Shown here: one piece after another, positions 46,392 to 53,098 of the stretch
Numbering within the stretch: position 1 is the stretch's first letter
Layout of the letters: the number at the start of each line of letters is the position of its first letter
Assembly: GCF_011405515.1 (NCBI RefSeq)
Contig: NZ_AP022671.1
Span: forward strand, 2,852,001-2,916,000
DNA from: Nitrospira sp. KM1
Lineage (GTDB): Bacteria > Nitrospirota > Nitrospiria > Nitrospirales > Nitrospiraceae
Length of the DNA: 64,000 nucleotides
Reading direction: 5' to 3'
Notes under the pieces: model-generated
Told to the model about the DNA's origin: nothing
The model's input: the letters and a program-made list of their open reading frames with translations, nothing else
The model's database searches: none
Translations under genes and position numbers: made by a program

Positions 46392-47195
46392 ATGGTGAAT
46401 ATCATTGTCGCGGGCGCGGCCGGTCGTATGGGCTGCCGTCTCGTGGCCCTCATCAAAGAAGCGGCCGAACTTCGATTGGCCGGGGCCGTTGAAGGCAAAG
46501 GACATCCGGCGGTCGGCCAGGACGCTGGTGAGGTCGCCGGCTGTGATCGCAGCGGTATCAGGATTACCGACGATCTTTCGGCAGTGATTGGCCAGGCCCA
46601 AGCGGTCATCGACTTCTCGGTACCCGAAGCCACTCTGAAGAACCTTCGCACAGCGGCGCAACACCAACGGGCTATGGTCATTGGTACGACAGGATTTTCC
46701 GCATCGGAGTTGGATGAACTGAAGACGTTGGCCGGCCGCATTCCCTGCGTCTTCTCGCCGAACATGAGTGTGGGGGTGAACCTCATTTGCAAGATCATCA
46801 GTGAAATGGCGAAGACGCTCGGAGAGGATTACGACATCGAAGTCATCGAAGCTCATCACCGGCTCAAGAAAGACGCCCCCAGCGGCACCGCGCTGAAGAT
46901 TGCCGAGGTCTTGGCCAAGGCCGTCAATCGAGATTTGAACCAAGTCGGAGTCTATTCAAGAAAAGGGGTGATCGGCGAACGCAAGAAATCTGAAATCGGC
47001 ATCCAGACAATTCGGGCCGGCGACATCGTCGGCGACCACACCATTCTCTTCGGCGGGGTGGGTGAACGCATCGAGGTCACGCATCGAGCCAGCAGCCGTG
47101 ATACCTTCGCCCAGGGAGCATTGCGAGCGGCACGGTGGGTGGCCGGTAGGCCCCCCGGACTTTATGACATGACGGATGTGTTGGATTTGAAGTGA
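46392..47195 (+). CDS. dapB: 4-hydroxy-tetrahydrodipicolinate reductase
   Basis: 267 residues. It reduces hydroxytetrahydrodipicolinate with NAD(P)H. The nucleotide-binding motif VAGAAGRMGCRLV opens the protein, VIGTTGFSASELDEL follows, and the active-site EAHHRLKKDAPSGTALKIAE closes the pattern. It is the last gene of the arg-lys run, after which a repeat element begins. With DapL elsewhere in the window (59648-60823) and LysA here, a DapL-type lysine pathway is implied. Confidence 0.96.
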   Translation: MVNIIVAGAAGRMGCRLVALIKEAAELRLAGAVEGKGHPAVGQDAGEVAGCDRSGIRITDDLSAVIGQAQAVIDFSVPEATLKNLRTAAQHQRAMVIGTTGFSASELDELKTLAGRIPCVFSPNMSVGVNLICKIISEMAKTLGEDYDIEVIEAHHRLKKDAPSGTALKIAEVLAKAVNRDLNQVGVYSRKGVIGERKKSEIGIQTIRAGDIVGDHTILFGGVGERIEVTHRASSRDTFAQGALRAARWVAGRPPGLYDMTDVLDLK

Positions 47196-47343
47196 TGGTC
47201 CATGCGCCTGAATGAATTGGCCTCTTCAATCACCACCTACGACTGGAGGCTTTCCAGTTTCCTCGCAGGCTTGTCGAAAACTGTTTTGGACTCCGGAAAA
47301 CACAGAGCCGAGTATGATCGCTGATCGGGTCGGAAGAGCTCAT

Positions 47344-47773
47344 AGGATGTTCAAAAAGGCCATTGTCTCACCCACCCAGCCCCGGCGATTCCATTTCCAC
47401 CCTCCCACCCACCGATTGCTTTGCAATCGTTATCCCGCAACGCGCCGTTCCGCGGGCAAGGCCGCAGCCAGGTCCGCGGCGCGAAGAATAATGAGCGCCA
47501 CGGTTGCGGACGGGCGCGAGTCGGTGAGCGCCCAGTGTCTTGAGGCGAAGCGTAACCTTTCTCACCGCCCGCCCACCGACTGTGGGAACAGTCGTTTTCC
47601 CGGGTCTCACCCGCCCGCCCCGAGCGGCCCAAGCCGCTCTTACCCGGGCAGTACGCTGAGCCTCTGAGGTTCACGCCGTGCCGAATAAGGCACGGCACGC
47701 CTGTGAACGCCGCCGAGATAGTGAGGCGGCAGTGTCCCGCGAGAACGCAGCCGGAGGAGTTTTTCAACATCCT
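47344..47773. mobile_element. MITE-like hairpin-rich element, about 430 bases
   Basis: The ends are imperfect inverted repeats: AGGATGTTCAAAAAGGCC at 47344 and the complement AGGATGTTGAAAAACTCC read from 47773, matching at 15 of 18 positions. The flanks GCTCAT (left) and GCTCGT (right) could be a six-base target duplication with one change. The interior is GC-rich and packed with stem-loops, including CGATTGC/GCAATCG, CGACTGT/ACAGTCG, GAGCGGC/GCCGCTC, GCCGTGCC/GGCACGGC and GCCGCC/GGCGGC. No transposase is encoded, so it would be non-autonomous. From memory, similar ends are very common in Nitrospira genomes; I could not check. Confidence 0.65.
47401..47648 (+). repeat. Tandem C-rich hairpin cassettes inside the element
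   Basis: Three similar units share a layout: a C-rich lead (CCCACCCACC, then GCCCGCCCACC, then CGCCCGCCCC), a hairpin, and a tail of the form GTTATCCCG, GTTTTCCCGGG or TTACCCGGG. The hairpins sit at 47413-47429, 47577-47594 and 47622-47639. Their stem sequences all differ, yet each pairs perfectly for seven bases, which implies that structure rather than sequence is conserved. Confidence 0.6.
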
Positions 47774-48071
47774 GCTCGTGGTCAAGGAAGGCGCATCGTT
47801 GACCTCCGTGGACAGTGAAGGCCCGCGATAATCTCTGCGTGCGATCTTTGAGTCTGAAGCGGATTACAGAATGAGTCGGCTGGAGGGTTGTAACGCAGGA
47901 CTGGGAAGATCGTCCGCCGGCGTTCGTTTTCCCTTCAGATTCTGCGTTCGTGTGCCGCGAGCGGATCGTTGATCATGCAAGTTTGCATGTTAGAGCTAGG
48001 AGGTCGTTCCGAGAAGTCGCTCGCCTGGAGGGTTTGGGGCCCCAGTGGTATCAAGCGCCCCTCTACGAGAA
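47774..48071. other. Intergenic region, no supported gene
   Basis: About 300 bases between the repeat element and the small zinc-ribbon gene. Short frames occur on both strands but none has a start signal. The sequence VVKEGASLTSV can be read just right of the element and may be the tail of a gene disrupted by it; support is weak. Confidence 0.3.
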
Positions 48072-48224
48072 TCAGTGTCTCGCTGTGAGGGGGCGAGGTT
48101 CCTGATCCGCAGCCTTGCGACGACCACAGTTCAAACAGGCGAACACCATGATCGCAAGTCCGGCATCAAGGTCGACTGCGCGCTCGGGGTACATTGTTCC
48201 GCGGCATTTGTCACATGTCTTCAT
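48072..48224 (-). CDS. Small zinc-ribbon protein, 50 residues
   Basis: A frame from ATG at 48224 to TGA at 48072-48074 encodes MKTCDKCRGTMYPE at the start and VFACLNCGRRK in the middle, two CxxC pairs about 23 residues apart, a typical zinc ribbon. Tiny proteins of this design are common in Nitrospira-like genomes. GTGGGG lies just before the ATG. An inverted repeat ATGGAT-GCAT-ATCCAT at 48249-48264, 25 bases upstream, could be its operator. Function unknown. Confidence 0.6.
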   Translation of the reverse strand: MKTCDKCRGTMYPERAVDLDAGLAIMVFACLNCGRRKAADQEPRPLTARH

Positions 48225-48439
48225 GGCCCCACTCTAGCACCACCATAAATGGATGCATATCCATCGGAAGTACGGTCTAACGTGGGAAATAGGTCCCGTG
48301 TGAGCGGCATGACATAGGCCATTCGATCTATGTGCTATCGGCAGTGATAATGTACCCGGGAAAGCATTTCAAGTTGGTCCATCCTTGACAGTGAGCGACA
48401 GCTCCCATAGGATTGTGGTATACGAACATTACCTCTACT

Positions 48440-48691
48440 ATGTATAGGATTCTCTTCGCACTAATCCTCCTCACCATCCTCTTCTTTCTAGTTCGGAGCG
48501 CCATACGGGATTTCAGGGGGCGTGCAGGACAAGGGATGCTTCCTCCCGACAAAGATCAGATGGTGCAAGATCCGGTTTGCCGTGCGTTTGTACCTAGGGG
48601 AACGGCTGTGACGGAAGTCGTGGGAGGGCAGACCTACTGTTTCTGTGGTCGGACTTGCGCGGACAAGTTTCAGAAGCAGATGTCCGCCTAA
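48440..48691 (+). CDS. Membrane-anchored YHS-domain-like protein
   Basis: 83 residues from MYRILFALILLTILFF at 48440, a single N-terminal membrane anchor. A short cytoplasmic or periplasmic domain follows with QDPVCRAFVPRGTAVTEVVGGQTYCFCGRTCADKFQ, the YHS pattern, carrying four cysteines suited to metal binding. YHS proteins are linked to copper or other metal handling. No clear Shine-Dalgarno is present. Its stop overlaps the convergent lipoprotein gene by four bases. Confidence 0.75.
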   Translation: MYRILFALILLTILFFLVRSAIRDFRGRAGQGMLPPDKDQMVQDPVCRAFVPRGTAVTEVVGGQTYCFCGRTCADKFQKQMSA

Positions 48692-48999
48692 CAGCCGGAG
48701 TAGTCGTAATCCGACAGCTTGTCTTCTTTATCGAACTTGAGGGTAATTTGACATTGATTCGGAGAGAAATTGAAGAGGGGAGCTCCTGTTTTCCCGCCAG
48801 CGATACGGTAATAGGTCCAGGTTTCTCCTCCGAAGAATCGAGGTGACTTTCCGTCCGGGGCGCCCCAATTCTTTTCAAACCAGGCTTTCTCCTTACCTTG
48901 CATTTCCGCCGGTCTCAAAGACGCTTCCAAATAAGGGTTGTTGCCCCCGCATGCCGAAAGTAGCAGAATCAGAAACAGCACCCAAAGGAATCGTCGCAT
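48688..48999 (-). CDS. Small lipoprotein of unknown function
   Basis: 103 residues. The ATG at 48999 is preceded by GGAGAGAC. The signal peptide MRRFLWVLFLILLLSAC ends in a lipobox. The mature domain contains WFEKNWGAPDGKSPRFFGGETWTYYRIAG, a beta-rich pattern seen in SmpA/OmlA-like lipoproteins, then two further strands ending SDYDYSGC. The resemblance to the BamE-type fold is an impression. It converges on the YHS gene. Confidence 0.7.
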   Translation of the reverse strand: MRRFLWVLFLILLLSACGGNNPYLEASLRPAEMQGKEKAWFEKNWGAPDGKSPRFFGGETWTYYRIAGGKTGAPLFNFSPNQCQITLKFDKEDKLSDYDYSGC

Positions 49000-49182
49000 T
49001 GTGTCTCTCCTGGAGGTCGATGAGATAGGGGAATACCGGGGGAATTGTAGCCCCCACCCTGGGGACTGTCAAACCCGGGAGACAGACATTGCGATGCAAG
49101 ACCGTTCTTCATAGAATGGTCAAAGCAATGGTCGAAGGACGTGGACAGCAACCGTCATATCCGGACATGAAAGGATCGACGC

Positions 49183-49833
49183 ATGAAATTCTATCTCGAT
49201 ACAGCGAGCGTGAAGGAAATTCAGGAAGCGGCGAGTCTCGGGCTGTTGGATGGGGTGACGACGAATCCTTCGCTTGTCGCGAAGGAGGGCCGTGTATTCC
49301 GCGAAGTCTTAGTCGAGATTTGTAACATTGTGGATGGTCCGATCAGTGCGGAAGTCGTCAGCATCGAGGCCGACGCCATGGTCAAAGAGGGTAAGGAGTT
49401 GGCCAAAATTCACAAGAATATCGTGGTGAAAGTGCCCCTGATCGCTGAGGGTCTCAAAGCCACAAAGCGACTGTCGTCAGAAGGCATCAGGGTCAACGTC
49501 ACGCTCTGCTTCTCGCCTACGCAGGCACTCTTGGCTGCGAAGGCCGGAGCCTGGTGTGTGTCGCCTTTCATCGGCCGGCTCGACGACATCAGCTCGAACG
49601 GCATGGAACTGATTCGACAGATCGTGACGATTTATAAGAACTATGATTACAAGACCAATGTGCTCGTCGCCAGCGTTCGGCATCCCCAGCATGTCGTCGA
49701 GGCGGCATTGGCTGGTGGTCACATCTGCACCATGCCCTTTGCGATCTTCCAACAGATGGTGAAACATCCGCTGACAGATATCGGCTTAAAAAAGTTTCTC
49801 TCCGATTGGGAGAGCCAGAACAAGAAGAAGTGA
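49183..49833 (+). CDS. Transaldolase / fructose-6-phosphate aldolase family
   Basis: 216 residues, the short TalC/FSA form. The N-terminal [16 protein letters not shown], the catalytic aspartate there, the Schiff-base lysine in [15 protein letters not shown] and the [14 protein letters not shown] segment are diagnostic. It acts in the non-oxidative pentose-phosphate pathway or cleaves fructose-6-phosphate; the two activities cannot be separated by eye. No obvious operon partner, but it is consistent with the zwf gene in the same window. Confidence 0.93.
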   Translation: MKFYLDTASVKEIQEAASLGLLDGVTTNPSLVAKEGRVFREVLVEICNIVDGPISAEVVSIEADAMVKEGKELAKIHKNIVVKVPLIAEGLKATKRLSSEGIRVNVTLCFSPTQALLAAKAGAWCVSPFIGRLDDISSNGMELIRQIVTIYKNYDYKTNVLVASVRHPQHVVEAALAGGHICTMPFAIFQQMVKHPLTDIGLKKFLSDWESQNKKK

Positions 49834-49869
49834 TGCCGCTTGCTCCTATCAGGTGTCTGCTCATTCGGG

Positions 49870-50553
49870 TCATACGTGCAGACGCCTACGGGCTTCTTGG
49901 AAGATGGTATCGAACATCGGCTTCGTGAGCTTGCCGGTAAATGTGTTCTGTTGGCTGGGATGATATGATCCGATCAGTGTCACATTCCATGGAAGCGGGT
50001 AGATGGCGGCGTGCCCGAATGCCGGTAGTGGAGAGGGAAGCCGGCATCCCTCTTCGCGGCAAGCTTTCAAGTACTGGTCGAACGCGACCTTGCCAAGGGT
50101 TACGACCACTTTCACATTGAGCAGCAGGCGGAGTTCTTCCCGCACATAAGGTCTGCAGGCTTCGAACTCGTCCGGTGCAGGTTTGTTGTCCGGAGGCGCG
50201 CAGCGGACCGACGCTCCGATATAGCAATTGGTGAGGATCAGCCCGTCATCCTTATGGTGCGAGAGCGGCTGATTGGCAAATCCATGACGATGTAACGCGT
50301 CATACAACCAGTCGCCGCTGCGATCTCCGGTAAAGACCCTTCCCGTTCGGTTCCCACCGTGAGCGGCGGGAGCAAGTCCCAATACATACAATTGCGCATC
50401 GGCGTCTCCAAAACCCGGCACCGGCTTTCCCCAATAGATCCATTCGCGATACTGCTTCCGTTTTTCCGCCGCCACGGTGTTTCTGTAACGCACCAATCGA
50501 GGACAAGCCGTGCAGGCTGTGATTCGATCATTCAATACCGTCAGAGGATGCAT
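49870..50553 (-). CDS. Type-5 uracil-DNA glycosylase (UdgB)
   Basis: 227 residues. It removes uracil and related lesions from DNA. The N-terminal CTACPRLVRYRN has cluster cysteines. The catalytic motif GLAPAAHGGNRTGRVFTGD and the C-terminal GSYHPSQQNTFTGKL are those of family 5, which lacks the usual Asp/Asn acid of other families. An iron-sulfur cluster is expected from further cysteines (SVRCAP and EACRPY). It is divergent from the lytic transglycosylase gene. Confidence 0.92.
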   Translation of the reverse strand: MHPLTVLNDRITACTACPRLVRYRNTVAAEKRKQYREWIYWGKPVPGFGDADAQLYVLGLAPAAHGGNRTGRVFTGDRSGDWLYDALHRHGFANQPLSHHKDDGLILTNCYIGASVRCAPPDNKPAPDEFEACRPYVREELRLLLNVKVVVTLGKVAFDQYLKACREEGCRLPSPLPAFGHAAIYPLPWNVTLIGSYHPSQQNTFTGKLTKPMFDTIFQEARRRLHV

Positions 50554-50662
50554 CGAAGGCAGTCTATCACGAAGACGAAAGCCGATCCTGCTTGCCGCAT
50601 GAGGTTCGAGCTGTTAGCATGGGCATCGTCCGCCAGTTCATTCGCCGGAGGGAACACACATC

Positions 50663-51736
50663 ATGAGGAGCTGGGTGCTGCGACATATGCTGTCAACCGG
50701 TCTGATCATTGCCTCGGTGTGTCCGATCTCGACGGCGGCGCAACCAGCGACCGATCCGGTGGACCTGAAGGATTCCGGCTTCCGTTCGATACTCAACGGG
50801 GAGACCGAACGTGAACTGCCTCTCCCGTCGCCGGATGCACTGGAGCCGGTGACTGACAATGAAGAACGCCTGGTCATCTTGCCCGAAATCAAACGTCAAG
50901 GTGAGCATTTCTACCTCAGCTCCTTCAGGCTACCCGACAAGATTACATTTGCAGGTCAGACCGTCCCATTGGACAACTGGCAGGTGCGAGAACGGATCGA
51001 GTACGAGTTCTATCAATTTCTCGAGGATCAGGGTGAAAGCATCATTCTGGCAAAGCGCACAGGGCGGTGTTTCCCACCTGCCGAACGACAACTGGCTGAA
51101 GCCGGACTTCCCGATGATCTGAAATATATGCTGCTCGTGGAAAGCAAGTGCATTTCGGCCGCCTATTCCAAGGCCAAGGCGTCCGGCCCATGGCAATTCA
51201 TCGGTTCAACGGGAAGGCGGTATCAACTCAAGAGCGATGCGATTCGCGATGATCGGCGCAATCTGGAAATGTCCACGGAAGCCGCGGTCAAGTATCTCCG
51301 GTATTTGAAGGAGTATCAGCAGAACGATTGGTTCCTTGCGATGGCCTCCTACAACGCCGGTGAGGACCGGGTCCGTAAGCTGCTCAAGGAGCAGAAGATC
51401 TCTGATTATTGGCGGATGCATGGTCCGCGCGAAACCATGCGATATGTTCCACGCATCATTGCCGCCAAAGAAATTTATTCACAGCCGGAGAAATATCTCG
51501 GGCTCAGCAAGAAGGATTTGTACGTGCCGTTGGAAACCGAGACCGTGACGGTCAACGTGAAGGACTCTCAGCGCGCGCTCACCTCGATCGCTGAGGAATA
51601 CGGGACATACTTTCTCGAACTCAAGATGCTGAATCCTGAATTCAAGAAAGACGTACTGCCGCGTGGTATCTATAAAATCAGGGTCCCTCGTCAAACCTGC
51701 CCGAGCCTCTGTTTCAAGCAGGACAAGACACCATAG
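50663..51736 (+). CDS. Lytic transglycosylase (SLT domain), MltD-like
   Basis: 357 residues with an N-terminal signal peptide (MLSTGLIIASVCPISTAAQ). The catalytic domain starts around residue 145; the glutamate is in LLVESKC at about residue 159, followed by ASGPWQFIGSTGRRY, MASYNAGEDRVRK and YVPRIIAAKEIYSQP. After residue 290 a region PLETETVTVNVKDSQRALTSIAEEYG resembles a degenerate LysM-like or peptidoglycan-binding repeat. It should cleave peptidoglycan glycan strands in the periplasm. The spacing is eleven bases to glycerate kinase downstream. Confidence 0.9.
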   Translation: MRSWVLRHMLSTGLIIASVCPISTAAQPATDPVDLKDSGFRSILNGETERELPLPSPDALEPVTDNEERLVILPEIKRQGEHFYLSSFRLPDKITFAGQTVPLDNWQVRERIEYEFYQFLEDQGESIILAKRTGRCFPPAERQLAEAGLPDDLKYMLLVESKCISAAYSKAKASGPWQFIGSTGRRYQLKSDAIRDDRRNLEMSTEAAVKYLRYLKEYQQNDWFLAMASYNAGEDRVRKLLKEQKISDYWRMHGPRETMRYVPRIIAAKEIYSQPEKYLGLSKKDLYVPLETETVTVNVKDSQRALTSIAEEYGTYFLELKMLNPEFKKDVLPRGIYKIRVPRQTCPSLCFKQDKTP

Positions 51737-51746
51737 TTAAACGTTC

Positions 51747-53084
51747 ATGACCATCCATCTGCCCGCTTCCCGGGCGTCTTCGTTGCTGAAAGTCATGGTC
51801 GGACGGGCATTGAAGGCCGTCGATGCCGGAGCTGCGGTGCGGCGGGAAGTTACTCGGAACGGCGATCGGCTGGCGGTGGGCAGCCGGCGTTACGATCTCC
51901 GGCGGTACGAACGCATCGTTGTTATCGGCGCCGGAAAGGCGACGGCGACGATGGCCCGTATGATCGAGCGCATTCTCGGTCCCAAACTCGACGGCGGGCT
52001 GGTCATCGTCAAATACGGCCACGGCTTGCCGACAAGACGGGTTCGTGTCGTGGAAGCCGCGCATCCCCTTCCGGACCGCGCCGGGCAGGCCGCGGCCCTT
52101 CGTCTGCTGGCCATGGCGGCCTCTCTCTCGAAACGTGATCTGCTGATCGTCCTGCTGTCCGGCGGGGCATCCAGCCTGATGCCGGCCCCTGTGCCGGGCG
52201 TCACGCTCGCCGACAAGCAACGCGTGAGCAACCTGCTCCTGAGAAGCGGTGCGACGATCAGTGAGATCAATACCGTTCGCAAGCATCTCTCCCGCCTCAA
52301 GGGAGGGCGTTTGGTCGAATCCACCGCAGCCACGGTGGTCACGATCATCCTGTCCGACGTCCTTGGCGACGATGTCAGTTCGATCGCGTCCGGTCCAACC
52401 GTGCCCGATCCGACGACGTATCAACAGGCGGTCGAATGTCTCAAGCGCTATCGTATCTGGACCGCGACGCCCCGCTCGGTACGGGCATATTTGGAGAAAG
52501 GTGCCAAAGGTCTGTTGCCTGAGACGCCCAAAGCGGGTAATCGAGCCTTCCGCCGTGCCAGACATCTTATCGTCGGGAGCAATGCGGTCGCGCTCGCAGC
52601 CGTCACCCGTGTGGCGCGCGAGGCCGGCCTCAGAACAGTCTTGCAGTCGCCCGCCGTCACCGGCGAGGCACGGGTGGCGGGCGCGCGCTTCGCGGCCATC
52701 GCGCAGCGAATCGTACGGCGGGATGATCCGGTCCGCAGGCCCTGCTGCGTCGTTGCGGGAGGAGAAACGACCGTGACCGTGAAGGGGAATGGAACAGGAG
52801 GACGGGCGCAGGAGTTCGCTGCCGGGGCTGCGCAGGGTATTGCCGGGTTGAAGAATGTGTGGGTTGCTGCGATTGGCACCGACGGCACCGATGGTCCGAC
52901 GGACGCCGCCGGGGCTGTCGTGTCGGGCGAGACGATCGCGCGCGCAAAACGCCTGCATGTCGATCTCGATCTGGCTCTTCGGCTGAATGACACCTACCCG
53001 GCGTTGTCCAACCTCAAATGTCTCGTCAAGACAGGTGCCACCGGAACGAACGTGAACGATCTTTACCTCCTTCTGCTGTTGTAG
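51747..53084 (+). CDS. Glycerate 2-kinase (MOFRL family)
   Basis: 445 residues. It phosphorylates D-glycerate at carbon 2. The nucleotide-binding RIVVIGAGKATATMARMIE near residue 60, LIVLLSGGASSLMPAPVPG near residue 140, and the C-terminal MOFRL segment GGRAQEFAAGAAQGIAG followed by GTDGTDGPTDAAGA are characteristic. Earlier annotations often call it hydroxypyruvate reductase. The frame of the downstream PEP-synthase-like gene begins 15 bases after its stop, suggesting they act together in three-carbon metabolism. Confidence 0.93.
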   Translation: MTIHLPASRASSLLKVMVGRALKAVDAGAAVRREVTRNGDRLAVGSRRYDLRRYERIVVIGAGKATATMARMIERILGPKLDGGLVIVKYGHGLPTRRVRVVEAAHPLPDRAGQAAALRLLAMAASLSKRDLLIVLLSGGASSLMPAPVPGVTLADKQRVSNLLLRSGATISEINTVRKHLSRLKGGRLVESTAATVVTIILSDVLGDDVSSIASGPTVPDPTTYQQAVECLKRYRIWTATPRSVRAYLEKGAKGLLPETPKAGNRAFRRARHLIVGSNAVALAAVTRVAREAGLRTVLQSPAVTGEARVAGARFAAIAQRIVRRDDPVRRPCCVVAGGETTVTVKGNGTGGRAQEFAAGAAQGIAGLKNVWVAAIGTDGTDGPTDAAGAVVSGETIARAKRLHVDLDLALRLNDTYPALSNLKCLVKTGATGTNVNDLYLLLLL

Positions 53085-53098
53085 GTACTATTCGGGCG

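Noticed and set aside
47202-47324. 40-codon frame just after dapB (starts MRLNELASSITTYDW)
   Set aside because: Weak start signal and no family; it may be the remnant of a gene damaged by the repeat, but support was too thin to list as a gene.
47401-47648. CRISPR-like repeats
   Set aside because: The constant parts are short and degenerate and the variable parts are self-complementary hairpins, not spacers.
47351-47785. 144-codon minus-strand frame across the repeat element
   Set aside because: It covers the palindromes and C-rich cassettes; its product is low in hydrophobic residues and shows no family features.
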